DNA of 64,000 nt from Chryseobacterium taeanense (GTDB lineage: Bacteria > Bacteroidota > Bacteroidia > Flavobacteriales > Weeksellaceae), in contig NZ_FNDW01000002.1 of the NCBI RefSeq assembly GCF_900099685.1, forward strand, positions 248,001-312,000. Reading direction: 5' to 3'. Below are positions 1 through 9,438 of the stretch, one piece after another. Made by a program: the position numbers and the translations under genes. The first letter of the stretch is position 1. The number at the start of each line of letters is the position of its first letter. The notes below the pieces were generated by a model. The model ran no database searches, was not told the origin of the DNA, and worked only from the letters and a program-made list of their open reading frames with translations.

Positions 1-1
1 T

Positions 2-2239
2 GATTGGCAGGATGAAATTTTCGGAACAGGAGAAAGACAGAACCATGAGATCAGTATACAAGGTGGAAACGAAAAATCTACTTATTTTGCTTCATTTGGA
101 TATTACGATCAGACAGGTATTGTAATGAGTGATATTTCTTATTATAAAAGATTAACAGGGCGTTTAAATTCAACTCATAAAGTGACGGACTGGTTGACTG
201 TAGGACAAACTTTTGCGTATACCCATCAAAAAAATCAGGGGATTAATGCTAATGGTGAGTTTGGCGGTCCGTTAAGCTCTGCCGTGAATTTGGATCCTAT
301 TACCCCTGTTGTCGTAACAGATTGGTCACAGGTAAATCCTGCCTTATATACCAATGAGCATATTGTAAGAGATGAAAATGGAAATCCATATGGAATTTCA
401 CCTTATGTAAATCAGGAAATGTCTAATCCAAGAGCTTTTAGATATACACAGTTAGGAAACTCTAACTGGTCAGACGATTTTATTGGCAATGTTTTTGCGG
501 AAGTGAAATTTTTAGATCATTTTACGTTTAAATCTTCACTAAATGGTAAAAAAGCATATTGGGGAAACCAAAATTTCACTCCACTTTTCTATTTAAGTGC
601 TACGTACAGCAATTTACTTCTAAACAGTTTGAGCCGCACTACTCAAAACAAATTTGAATGGAGTTTTGAAAACACGTTGAATTATCAAAATAAATTTGGA
701 GATCACAGCTTGAATGTGCTTTTAGGAACAGGATACTATGATTACAATATTGGAGATGGGCAAAGTGTTACACATAAAGGGCTACCAATCAGTAATTATG
801 AAGATGCATCTTTTAACTTCGAAGTTCCTTTGGCCAACCAAACTTCCTCAGCGTGGGATAATCAGGAATGGAATAAAGCTTCTTATTTTGGGCGTTTAAT
901 TTATGATTTTAAAAATAAATACTTATTTACAGGAACCTTAAGATATGATGGATCATCATTGTTCGGAGCAGATAATCATTGGGGGATATTCCCATCATTC
1001 TCTTTAGGGTGGAATGTAGATAAAGAAAACTTCTGGCCGGAAAATAATGTTATAAATAGTTTAAAATTTCGTGGAGGTTACGGAACTTTAGGAAATGATG
1101 GTATTGAAGCTTATAAATTTTCAAAATTCTATATTTCTGGAGCCAACTATACTAGTGGATCAGGAGGTGTATTAATTGGGTATTTGCAAAATGGTCTGGA
1201 AAATAAAGATTTGAAATGGGAAACGACAACACAAACCAATATTGCAGCAGATTTAAGACTTTTCAAAAATTTTACTTTAACGGTTGATGTTTATGACAAA
1301 AAAACATCAGATATTCTACGACCTGTTCAAATTCCGGGTTATGTAGGAGTTACAGGATCTTATATAGCCAATATTGGAGATATGAGCAATAAGGGGATAG
1401 AAGTAGAATTAGGCTATAAAAAAACATGGAATGATTTCACATTTTCTGTAAATACTAATTTTGCTTACAATAAAAACGAAGTTTTATCACTTGAGCAAGG
1501 AACGAAGTACTTGGATGGAGCTGGCTTCCAATCTATGGGACCAATACAGAGAATCGTAGTAGGTGATTCTTATAATTCTTTCTATGGCTTTAAAACTTTG
1601 GGTGTTTTCCAAAATCAAGCGCAGATTAATGCTTATGTAAATTCTAAGGGGCAAATGCTTCAAACAGATGCAAAACCGGGGGATTTTATCTGGGCAGACT
1701 CTAATGGTGATGGTGTGATTGATGATTTAGATAAAGTGAATTTGGGAAGTTCAATTCCTAAATATAATTTCGGAGCTACACTAAACTTAAGCTATAAAAA
1801 CTGGGATTTTATGGTATTTGGACAAGGTGCTGGAGGAAATAAAATCTTCCAAGGTTTAAGAAGACTAGATATGTTAGATGCTAATTATCAAACTAAAATC
1901 TTAGACAGGTGGACGGGAGAAGGTTCTACTAACGAAAATCCAAGATTAACAAGGGCAGACGGAAACAAAAATTATTCAAGGTTATCTGACTGGTATCTAC
2001 AAAAAGGAGACTACTTTAGAATTAAATTGATTCAGTTAGGCTATACGCTTCCACAAGATGTTACCCAAAATTTTGGAGTTAACAAACTACGCTTTTATAT
2101 CACTGCTGAAAACCTGGTTACTTTTACAAAATATACCGGGTACGACCCGGAAATTGCAGCTGGAGATTCTTTTGGAATAGACAGAGCATTTTATCCACAA
2201 GCAAGAACTTTTATGTTGGGAGCTAATATAACTTTCTAA
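2..2239 (+). CDS. SusC/RagA-family TonB-linked outer membrane transporter, 5' partial
   Basis: This is the C-terminal ~745 residues of a SusC-type barrel. The frame is open to the first base of the window, so the start, signal peptide, carboxypeptidase-like domain and most of the plug lie upstream. Full SusC proteins are about 1000 residues. Visible family marks are the plug-barrel join around the first 40 residues (GG then YFASFGYYDQTGI) and the closing strand ending in FMLGANITF. Known role of the family: energy-dependent import of oligosaccharides across the outer membrane, with SusD as lid. SusD follows after only 10 nt. The downstream GH30/GH3/GH16 genes suggest beta-glucan oligosaccharides as cargo (inference). 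Confidence 0.95.
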   Translation, partial: DWQDEIFGTGERQNHEISIQGGNEKSTYFASFGYYDQTGIVMSDISYYKRLTGRLNSTHKVTDWLTVGQTFAYTHQKNQGINANGEFGGPLSSAVNLDPITPVVVTDWSQVNPALYTNEHIVRDENGNPYGISPYVNQEMSNPRAFRYTQLGNSNWSDDFIGNVFAEVKFLDHFTFKSSLNGKKAYWGNQNFTPLFYLSATYSNLLLNSLSRTTQNKFEWSFENTLNYQNKFGDHSLNVLLGTGYYDYNIGDGQSVTHKGLPISNYEDASFNFEVPLANQTSSAWDNQEWNKASYFGRLIYDFKNKYLFTGTLRYDGSSLFGADNHWGIFPSFSLGWNVDKENFWPENNVINSLKFRGGYGTLGNDGIEAYKFSKFYISGANYTSGSGGVLIGYLQNGLENKDLKWETTTQTNIAADLRLFKNFTLTVDVYDKKTSDILRPVQIPGYVGVTGSYIANIGDMSNKGIEVELGYKKTWNDFTFSVNTNFAYNKNEVLSLEQGTKYLDGAGFQSMGPIQRIVVGDSYNSFYGFKTLGVFQNQAQINAYVNSKGQMLQTDAKPGDFIWADSNGDGVIDDLDKVNLGSSIPKYNFGATLNLSYKNWDFMVFGQGAGGNKIFQGLRRLDMLDANYQTKILDRWTGEGSTNENPRLTRADGNKNYSRLSDWYLQKGDYFRIKLIQLGYTLPQDVTQNFGVNKLRFYITAENLVTFTKYTGYDPEIAAGDSFGIDRAFYPQARTFMLGANITF

Positions 2240-2249
2240 TTTTAGTACA

Positions 2250-3809
2250 ATGAAAAATAAATTTTTAAAAATATCAATAGCAGCTTCATTTTTAGTGAGT
2301 GTATCCACTCTTAATGTAGCTTGTAATAATGACACTTTAGAAGAAAAAGAATACAAAGGAGCGTTTGCCGGAGATAACTTTTTCAGAAATGAGCAAGAAT
2401 GCTTTTTTGGTCTTGTGGGTACGTATGACGTTATGAGAAAATATGCAGGCGGATTTGAAAATATGGTAACTTTTTTCAATGCAGCTTCAGATGATTTCTA
2501 TGCGGGAGGCGGTAGTGCTACAGATGGAGCTGGTATTCAAGGGGCATCAAGTTTTCAAATTAATCCAAATACAATGCCTGCAAGTTACTGGAAAGATTAT
2601 TATCAAGGTATAGCAAGAGCAAATGCCCTTATATTAAATGCTCCTAATGCATCAATGGATGAAACTTTGAAGCAACGCTTCATTTCGGAAGCAAAAACTC
2701 TTCGCGCACTATATTATTTTGATTTGCTGAGGGTTTTCGGAAATATTCCTCTTATTTTAAAACCTTTTGAAGCAACAGACGATTTTTATAATGTTCCGCA
2801 AGTTACACCTGCACAAGTATATGCTCAAATAGAAAAAGATCTGACGGAAGCCTTGCCAAATCTTCCTATGACCGTAAGCGGAGAGGAAAAAGGTAGATTA
2901 ACGCAAGGAGCGGCAAAAGCTCTTTTAGGCAAAGTGTATTTATATCAAAATAAAAAATCAGAAGCTGCTGCACAATTTGCGGATGTAAATGGAACTCCCG
3001 GCGGAACCAGTCAATACGGATATAAACTATTGGCAAATTATGATGATCTTTGGAAAGCGGGAGTAGCACTAGGTGGGACTGCGGATCCTTACGAGTTTAC
3101 ATCAGAATCTATTATTGAAGCATCCCATAGTGACCAGGGAAAATCTGATTGGGGCTTTTGGGGACAAGGCAAAGATGAAGGGAATTCTATTTGCGTGATG
3201 ACTGCACCAAGATCTTATAACAGAATTAGTCAGACAAATCCTGCTGATAATGCTCCAGATATCGTCTCAGGTTGGGCATTTAATACAGTTACAACAGATC
3301 TGTTTAACTTTATGCAGAGTGATCCGCGTGTAAACGCTACTATTCTGAATATGAATGCATTAAAGGCGCAGGGTAAAGCAGATTATGCACCGGCTTATAA
3401 GGATACTGGATATTTTCTTAATAAATTTATGCCTACATCAGATAAAAAATCAACTTTAGGCGTTACCGAACTGAATTATCGTCAAAATTATATTGTTATA
3501 AGATTAGCAGATACATATTTGATGGAAGCTGAAGCACTTAATGGTACGGGCTCTAGGGCACAAGCCTTGTTAGATGCAGTAAGAGCAAGAGTTGGTTTAG
3601 CATCTATACCGGTAAGTTTACAGGCTATCAAGGATGAAAGAAGAAGAGAGCTAGCAGGTGAAGGTCACAGATTTTTTGATCTTGTAAGATGGGGAGATGC
3701 TTCTACAAAACTAGCTTCAAAAGGTTTTGTAGCGGGAAAAAATGAAATTATGCCTATCCCTCTTACGGAGCTAACAGGAACAATTTTAAAACAAAATCCT
3801 GGATATTAA
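2250..3809 (+). CDS. SusD/RagB-family glycan-binding surface lipoprotein
   Basis: 519 residues. A type II signal peptide ends in LNVAC, making Cys25 the lipidated residue. The N-terminal half has the TPR-like helices of SusD (RANALILNAP, AKTLRALYYFDLLRVFGNIPL, residues ~125-170). The C-terminal half has the RagB signature region (YIVIRLADTYLMEAEALN, then DERRRELAGEGHRFFDLVRWG) and ends in the usual PIP...NPGY tail. Family role: a surface lid that captures glycan and delivers it to the SusC barrel. The tight spacing to SusC and to the next lipoprotein indicates one transcript. Specificity cannot be read from sequence; the neighbouring hydrolases imply beta-glucan. Confidence 0.95.
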   Translation: MKNKFLKISIAASFLVSVSTLNVACNNDTLEEKEYKGAFAGDNFFRNEQECFFGLVGTYDVMRKYAGGFENMVTFFNAASDDFYAGGGSATDGAGIQGASSFQINPNTMPASYWKDYYQGIARANALILNAPNASMDETLKQRFISEAKTLRALYYFDLLRVFGNIPLILKPFEATDDFYNVPQVTPAQVYAQIEKDLTEALPNLPMTVSGEEKGRLTQGAAKALLGKVYLYQNKKSEAAAQFADVNGTPGGTSQYGYKLLANYDDLWKAGVALGGTADPYEFTSESIIEASHSDQGKSDWGFWGQGKDEGNSICVMTAPRSYNRISQTNPADNAPDIVSGWAFNTVTTDLFNFMQSDPRVNATILNMNALKAQGKADYAPAYKDTGYFLNKFMPTSDKKSTLGVTELNYRQNYIVIRLADTYLMEAEALNGTGSRAQALLDAVRARVGLASIPVSLQAIKDERRRELAGEGHRFFDLVRWGDASTKLASKGFVAGKNEIMPIPLTELTGTILKQNPGY

Positions 3810-3827
3810 TTTAATAAAATTAAAAAC

Positions 3828-4688
3828 ATGATAACTAAATATATCAACAAAGGACTTTTACTAAGTTCTGCAGCTTTTTTTCTGGCGGCTTGTACTCCTG
3901 ATTCGGTAGAAGAGGGAAACGGATTGACACAGCCAGCCGTTGATGCAAAGTTTACAATTACTAAAACAAGCGAAAACCACTATCATTTAAAAAGAGTGAA
4001 TGATAATAATGTTGGTTTTATAAATTCTCAATGGAATATTGATGGTGATGGTTTTGTAAATGGAAAAAATGAAATGGATATTTTCCTGCCGGATGCCGGT
4101 ACTTATGTAATTCAGCATAGTGCTGTGGGTATTGGTGGACAGTCTGGTGGTATGACAAGTCAAACCATCGTCGTTCCTACTTCTGATCCTGTTGCAGGAA
4201 ATATTATTCAAGGTGGAAGATTTGATACTCCTGATGAAATTTCCAAATGGACTATTTTTCCAATAAGCTCTACCGGTGCACAATGGGTTTTTGCCAATGG
4301 AAAAGCTACAATTGTTGCCTCAGATAGTAAACAGCAAGCTTTTTATCAGGCTGTAAATGTTGAAGCAGGACAAAAGTATGCTATAGATATGGTAGCTTCA
4401 TCTGCAACAGGCTTGGAAGATACATGGTTTGAAGTTTATATGTTAAACAGCTTACCTGCACCTGGAAATGATGTGAGCGGTAGTGTATACAGAAATATTA
4501 ATACTTGGGATGGTTGTGGCAAAACAGCATTTGGAGGGAAAGTTTCTGCAATAGGTTGTAATGCCAGTAAGAACGGCGGTGTTTATACTGCAACAACTAC
4601 TGGAACCGTCTATTTAGTAATTAAATGTGGTGGAAAAACAGTCAACAGCTTAAGTGTTGATAAAGTTGAAATAAGAAAAACTACTTAA
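3828..4688 (+). CDS. PUL lipoprotein, probable surface glycan-binding protein
   Basis: 286 residues. The signal peptide ends in LAAC (Cys22), so this is a lipoprotein. Residues ~40-120 look like a PKD/Ig-like beta sandwich (WNIDGDGFVNGK, then DAGTYVIQHSAVG). Residues ~130-285 resemble a CBM4/16-type jelly roll: NIIQGGRFDTPDEISKW at the start, FYQAVNVEAGQKYAIDM in the middle, and a last strand LSVDKVEIRK. No catalytic motif is visible. Its place directly after SusD is where Bacteroidota loci put SusE/SGBP-like surface binding proteins, so a beta-glucan-binding role is inferred. The exact family was not recognised. Confidence 0.75.
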   Translation: MITKYINKGLLLSSAAFFLAACTPDSVEEGNGLTQPAVDAKFTITKTSENHYHLKRVNDNNVGFINSQWNIDGDGFVNGKNEMDIFLPDAGTYVIQHSAVGIGGQSGGMTSQTIVVPTSDPVAGNIIQGGRFDTPDEISKWTIFPISSTGAQWVFANGKATIVASDSKQQAFYQAVNVEAGQKYAIDMVASSATGLEDTWFEVYMLNSLPAPGNDVSGSVYRNINTWDGCGKTAFGGKVSAIGCNASKNGGVYTATTTGTVYLVIKCGGKTVNSLSVDKVEIRKTT

Positions 4689-4706
4689 TCAACCTAAATT
4701 AAATTA

Positions 4707-6182
4707 ATGAAATTAAAATATTCACAATATTCATATAGTTTCGTACTTAGAAGTGCTGCACTTTGCGGTGTAGCGCTTCTTTCTTTTTTAAACTGCAGCA
4801 GTACATCTTCCGACTTAGCGGGCAACGATAATTCAGGAAATAATGGAAGTGGAAATACTTCCGGAGATCCTGTAGAGGTTTGGGTTACGAAAGGAGATCA
4901 GTCCGTAAAATTGCAACTACAGAATGCAGCATATTTTTCAGGCAATTCAGTTTCTGGAACATCCATTGAAGTGAATGCTTCACAAGTTTTCCAGACCATT
5001 GATGGTTTCGGATATACTCTGACAGGTGGAAGTGTACAGGTAATAAATCAGTTAAGTGCTGTAAAAAAACAAGAATTATTAAACGACCTGTTCAGCAGTT
5101 CAGGTATTGGTGTCAGCTATCTGAGGATAAGTATAGGAGCTTCCGATCTTAACAGTGAAGTTTTCTCTTACGATGATATGCCGGCGGGGCAAACGGATCC
5201 TACATTAGCTCAATTCAGTTTAACTAAAGATCAGGCGGTAATTCAGATGTTGAAAGATATTTTATTGATTAATCCAAATATTAAAATATTAGCAACACCG
5301 TGGTCGCCACCGGTTTGGATGAAAGATAACGGAAACAGTGTTGGAGGAAGCCTAAAATCTGAATTTTACGGTGCTTATGCACAATATTTTGTAAAATATA
5401 TTCAGGCAATGCAGGCGCAGGGAATTAAAATTGATGCGATTACGCCTCAAAACGAACCTTTGCATCCGGGAAATAATCCGAGTATGTATATGACAGCTAC
5501 ACAGCAGGCAACTTTTATTAAAAATAATTTGGGCCCTGCTTTTCAGGCTGCAAATATTACCACAAAGATCATCGCTTACGATCACAATTGCGACAATCCG
5601 GCTTATCCATTGGCGGTTTTAAATGATTCTGCTGCAAATCCATATGTTGACGGATCTGCTTTTCATTTGTATGCAGGAGATATTTCGGCTTTAAGTACAG
5701 TTCATAATTTATTCCCTAATAAGAATGTATATTTTACTGAACAATGGACAAGTTCTACAGGAAATTTCGGTGGAGATTTGGATTGGCACACCAAAAACGT
5801 TATTATTGGATCAATGAGAAACTGGAGCCGTACAGCATTAGAATGGAATGTAGCAAATGACGCATCATTCGGACCACATACACCTGGAGGATGTACACAA
5901 TGTAAGGGCGCTGTAACCATAAACGGATCTGGTAATTATGAAAAAAATGTTGCATATTATATCATTGCTCATGCTTCGAAATTTGTACCGGCAAATTCCC
6001 AGAGAATTGAATCTACACAAGTAGGAAATCTTTCAACAGTAGCTTTCAAAACGCCGGCAGGAAAAACTGTGTTAATCGTTCAAAATGGCAATTCAACGGA
6101 TAAAGCATTTAATATTAAATATAATCAGAAAACAGCTCCGGTTACAATTCCGGCAAGTTCAACGGCGACTTATGTTTTTTAA
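4707..6182 (+). CDS. GH30 family glucanase/glucosylceramidase-like lipoprotein
   Basis: 491 residues. Lipobox SFLNC (Cys30) followed by a Ser/Gly/Asn-rich linker to ~55. The GH30 catalytic domain starts at IDGFGYTLTGG (~98). It shows TPWSPPVWMKDNG at ~197, the acid/base Glu250 in TPQNEP and the nucleophile Glu345 in YFTEQW; a beta-sandwich tail ends in TYVF. GH30 members of subfamilies 1 and 3 cleave beta-1,6- or beta-1,3-glucosidic bonds with retention; a beta-1,6-glucanase is the likeliest role in a glucan locus (inference). The lipid anchor suggests a surface or outer-membrane enzyme. A second, non-lipidated GH30 ends the same operon. Confidence 0.9.
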   Translation: MKLKYSQYSYSFVLRSAALCGVALLSFLNCSSTSSDLAGNDNSGNNGSGNTSGDPVEVWVTKGDQSVKLQLQNAAYFSGNSVSGTSIEVNASQVFQTIDGFGYTLTGGSVQVINQLSAVKKQELLNDLFSSSGIGVSYLRISIGASDLNSEVFSYDDMPAGQTDPTLAQFSLTKDQAVIQMLKDILLINPNIKILATPWSPPVWMKDNGNSVGGSLKSEFYGAYAQYFVKYIQAMQAQGIKIDAITPQNEPLHPGNNPSMYMTATQQATFIKNNLGPAFQAANITTKIIAYDHNCDNPAYPLAVLNDSAANPYVDGSAFHLYAGDISALSTVHNLFPNKNVYFTEQWTSSTGNFGGDLDWHTKNVIIGSMRNWSRTALEWNVANDASFGPHTPGGCTQCKGAVTINGSGNYEKNVAYYIIAHASKFVPANSQRIESTQVGNLSTVAFKTPAGKTVLIVQNGNSTDKAFNIKYNQKTAPVTIPASSTATYVF

Positions 6183-6254
6183 GTTTAATATGATTATCTC
6201 AATTTTCACGTTCAAACACTTGCAAACAGCAGATAATCAAAAATAAAATTATAA

Positions 6255-8477
6255 ATGAAAAGAGTTTATTTCCTATTGGCAATGACAGCTTTTGGAGTCA
6301 ATGCATTCGGACAAAAGACAATCGATCAGAAAGTTTCTGACTTATTGTCGAAAATGACGCTGGAAGAAAAAGTGGGACAGTTGGTTCAATACAGCGGATT
6401 TGAATATGCGACGGGGCCACAGAATTCCAACTCTGCAAATGTTTTAAATGAAATAAAACAAGGGAAAGTAGGATCAATGCTCAACGTAGCGGGAGCAGAA
6501 GAAACAAGAAAATTCCAGGAATTAGCATTAAAATCAAGATTGAAAATTCCATTGTTATTTGGTTTAGATGTTATTCATGGCTACAGAACAACATTTCCTG
6601 TAAATATTGGACAGGCGGCAAGCTGGGATTTAAATTTAATTGAAAAATCAGAAAGAATTGCTGCAACCGAAGCCTCTGCATACGGAATCCACTGGACTTT
6701 TGCGCCGATGGTAGACATTGCAAGAGATCCGAGATGGGGAAGAGTAATGGAAGGCTCTGGAGAAGATACTTATCTGGGAACACAGATCGGTTTGGCAAGA
6801 ATTCGGGGTTTTCAGGGAAAAGGATTGGGAAATCTTGATGCCATCATGGCTTGCGCAAAGCATTTCGCTGCATACGGAGCAGCTGTGGGCGGAAGAGATT
6901 ACAACTCGGTAGATATGAGCTTAAGACAATTAAACGAAACCTATTTACCACCTTTCAAAGCGGCAGCAGAAGCGGGTGTTGCAACGTTCATGAACTCTTT
7001 TAATGATATTAACGGAATACCGGCAACGGCCAACAAGTATATTTTAAGAGATTTATTGAAAGGAAAATGGAACTTTCAGGGATTTGTCGTTTCTGACTGG
7101 GGAAGCATTGGCGAAATGGTGAACCACGGATATGTAAAGAATAATAAAGAAGCTGCTAAAAAAGCAATTACCGCAGGCAGCGATATGGATATGGAAAGTC
7201 GTGCTTATATGGCTGAACTTCCAAAATTAGTTCAGGAAGGAAAAGTTGATCCTAAGTTTATTGATGATGCCGCAAGAAGAATTTTAGTTAAGAAATTTGA
7301 AATGGGATTATTTGATGATCCTTACCGTTTCAGCAACGAAAAAAGACAAAAAGAGCAGACCAACAATAGTGAAAATAGAAAATTCGGAAGAGAATTTGGC
7401 TCTAAAAGTATCGTTTTATTAAAGAATGAGAAAAATATTCTACCTCTTTCCAGATCAACAAAAACGATTGCTCTTATTGGCCCTTTCGGCAAAGAAACTA
7501 CGGCCAATCACGGGTTCTGGTCAGTTGCATTTAAAGATGATAATCAAAGAATTGTAACGCAGTTTGACGGGATTAAAAATCAATTGGATAAAAATTCAAC
7601 ATTATTATATGCAAAAGGTGCGAATGTTGATGATCAGGACAAATCAATGTTTGCAGAAGCTGTAGAAACTGCCAAAAAAGCAGACGTTGTGATTATGACT
7701 TTAGGGGAAGGGCATGCGATGAGCGGTGAAGCAAAAAGCAGAAGCAATATCCATTTCTCAGGAGTTCAGGAAGATCTTTTAAAAGAAATTGCTAAAACAG
7801 GGAAACCTATTGTTTTAATGATTAATGCAGGTAGGCCTTTGGTTTTTGACTGGGCTGCAGATAATATTCCGGCAATCGTGTACACGTGGTGGCTGGGAAC
7901 GGAAGCAGGAAACTCTATTGCGGATGTTCTTTTCGGAGCAGTGAATCCAGGAGGAAAACTTCCCATGAGTTTTCCGAGAACAGAAGGACAGATTCCTGTG
8001 TATTACAATCATTATAATACAGGACGACCTGCGAAGAACAATACAGACAGAAATTATGTTTCGGCCTATATTGATTTGGATAACGACCCGAAATATCCAT
8101 TTGGATACGGTTTGAGCTATACAAAATTTGTCTATTCAGATATGAATTTGAGTTCAACAAATCTTAAAGGTAATCAGACTTTAAATGTCAGCGTAAAAAT
8201 TTCTAATACCGGAAATTACGATGGGGAAGAGGTGGTTCAGTTATACATAAGAGATTTGGTTGGAAAAGTGGTGAGACCGGTGAAAGAACTCAAAGGCTTT
8301 CAGAAAGTTTTCATTAAAAAAGGGGAAAGTAAAATGGTAAATTTCACTTTAACTCCTGAAAATCTGAAGTTTTATGACGATGAATTAAATTTTGACTGGG
8401 AAGGTGGCGACTTCGACATTATGACCGGAACCAATTCACAGGATGTTCAGACAAAAAGAATTAATTGGTCTAAATAA
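6255..8477 (+). CDS. bglX: GH3 periplasmic beta-glucosidase (BglX type)
   Basis: 740 residues. An ordinary Sec signal peptide (cleavage near AFG/Q, ~20) predicts a periplasmic enzyme. The GH3 N-terminal barrel has KIPLLFGLDVIHGY, KHFAAYGA and the nucleophile Asp281 in GFVVSDWGS. The second domain has GEGHAMSGEAKSRS, which holds the probable acid/base Glu, and a fibronectin-III-like domain closes the protein (GYGLSYTKF, then VVQLYIRDLVG, VRPVKELKGFQKV). Length matches BglX. It would trim imported beta-gluco-oligosaccharides to glucose. It lies 72 nt after the first GH30 gene, in the same orientation. Confidence 0.92.
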   Translation: MKRVYFLLAMTAFGVNAFGQKTIDQKVSDLLSKMTLEEKVGQLVQYSGFEYATGPQNSNSANVLNEIKQGKVGSMLNVAGAEETRKFQELALKSRLKIPLLFGLDVIHGYRTTFPVNIGQAASWDLNLIEKSERIAATEASAYGIHWTFAPMVDIARDPRWGRVMEGSGEDTYLGTQIGLARIRGFQGKGLGNLDAIMACAKHFAAYGAAVGGRDYNSVDMSLRQLNETYLPPFKAAAEAGVATFMNSFNDINGIPATANKYILRDLLKGKWNFQGFVVSDWGSIGEMVNHGYVKNNKEAAKKAITAGSDMDMESRAYMAELPKLVQEGKVDPKFIDDAARRILVKKFEMGLFDDPYRFSNEKRQKEQTNNSENRKFGREFGSKSIVLLKNEKNILPLSRSTKTIALIGPFGKETTANHGFWSVAFKDDNQRIVTQFDGIKNQLDKNSTLLYAKGANVDDQDKSMFAEAVETAKKADVVIMTLGEGHAMSGEAKSRSNIHFSGVQEDLLKEIAKTGKPIVLMINAGRPLVFDWAADNIPAIVYTWWLGTEAGNSIADVLFGAVNPGGKLPMSFPRTEGQIPVYYNHYNTGRPAKNNTDRNYVSAYIDLDNDPKYPFGYGLSYTKFVYSDMNLSSTNLKGNQTLNVSVKISNTGNYDGEEVVQLYIRDLVGKVVRPVKELKGFQKVFIKKGESKMVNFTLTPENLKFYDDELNFDWEGGDFDIMTGTNSQDVQTKRINWSK

Positions 8478-8497
8478 TACAAGTTTACTAAACTGAT

Positions 8498-8519
8498 AGC
8501 GGGATAAAACCCGCTTTTG
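8498..8519 (+). terminator. intra-operon hairpin with short T-run
   Basis: AGCGGG (8498-8503) pairs with CCCGCT (8510-8515) around a 6-nt loop, followed by a short T-run and GG. It lies between the GH3 and GH16 genes. A second arm pair, TTTTGGT and ACCAAAA, brackets the next ~35 nt. It could attenuate transcription or protect mRNA ends, lowering GH16/GH30 output. No experiment is implied. Confidence 0.45.
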
Positions 8520-8556
8520 GTGGTAAAAGGCATCATGTTGTACCAAAACTTTTAAT

Positions 8557-9363
8557 ATGAAAATTAAACTTCAATATATTTTTAATGTAGCCATTGGAGG
8601 AAGTCTTGCTTTCTCTTTATTAAATTGTACTGCTAACAAGCATACTGGCCAGAAATTGATATGGTCGGATGAATTTAATTATAAAGGATTACCCGATTCT
8701 ACCAAATGGAATTACGACGTTGGAGGCCACGGTTTTGGCAATGAAGAATCGCAGTTTTATACCAAAAATCGTCTGCAAAACGCGAGAGTAGAAAAAGGAA
8801 ATCTTGTTATTGAAGCTAAAAAAGAAAACTGGAAAGAAAGTAAATATACTTCTGCCAGACTTCTCACAAAAGGTAAATTCTCTTTCGAATACGGAACTGT
8901 TGAAGTCAGGGCAAAACTTCCTAAAGGTCGCGGTACCTGGCCGGCCATCTGGATGATGAGTGAAAATATGAAAAAATGGCCGGATGACGGTGAAATGGAT
9001 ATCATGGAGCATGTTGGCTATAATCAAGGGTTCATTCACGCCTCCGCTCACACTAAGAATTATAATCACAAGATTAATACTCAGAAAACGGATACTATAT
9101 TCGTGAAAGATGTCAGTGAAAACTTTCATGTTTACAAAGCAAACTGGACACCTGAAAAGATTGAAATATATGTTGATGATAAGAAATTTTTCACTTATGA
9201 AAATAAAGAAAAAACCTATGGTGCGTGGCCTTTTGACCAACCTTATTTTATTATTTTAAATCTTGCCGTTGGTGGATTTTGGGGTGGAAAAGAAGGAATC
9301 GACGACACCATTTTTCCTCAGAAGTTCGAGATAGATTACGTTAGAGTCTATCAAAATAAATAA
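8557..9363 (+). CDS. GH16 endo-beta-1,3-glucanase (laminarinase-like) lipoprotein
   Basis: 268 residues. Lipobox SLLNC (Cys24). A single GH16 domain follows, with the catalytic signature DGEMDIMEHVG: nucleophile Glu146, assisting Asp148, acid/base Glu151. The order ExDxxE with a methionine bulge is that of laminarinases/lichenases, not kappa-carrageenases. Other family marks are GKFSFEYGTVEVRAKLPKG, WPAIWMM, and the closing FEIDYVRVYQ. Expected role: surface endo-cleavage of beta-1,3-glucan to oligosaccharides for SusCD. No carbohydrate-binding module is attached. Confidence 0.93.
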   Translation: MKIKLQYIFNVAIGGSLAFSLLNCTANKHTGQKLIWSDEFNYKGLPDSTKWNYDVGGHGFGNEESQFYTKNRLQNARVEKGNLVIEAKKENWKESKYTSARLLTKGKFSFEYGTVEVRAKLPKGRGTWPAIWMMSENMKKWPDDGEMDIMEHVGYNQGFIHASAHTKNYNHKINTQKTDTIFVKDVSENFHVYKANWTPEKIEIYVDDKKFFTYENKEKTYGAWPFDQPYFIILNLAVGGFWGGKEGIDDTIFPQKFEIDYVRVYQNK

Positions 9364-9438
9364 GACAAATCAAATTTTAACGGATAAAATTCTTTAGAAT
9401 TTTTGATGAGAAAAATTTAAATAAAATAGAAAAGAATA

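Noticed and set aside
2087..2479. 130-residue antisense ORF spanning the SusC-SusD junction
   Set aside because: It overlaps two certain genes and has no domain; a shadow.
8689..9240. 183-residue antisense ORF inside the GH16 gene
   Set aside because: It is the complement of a gene with catalytic residues; hydrophobic low-complexity translation, no motif.
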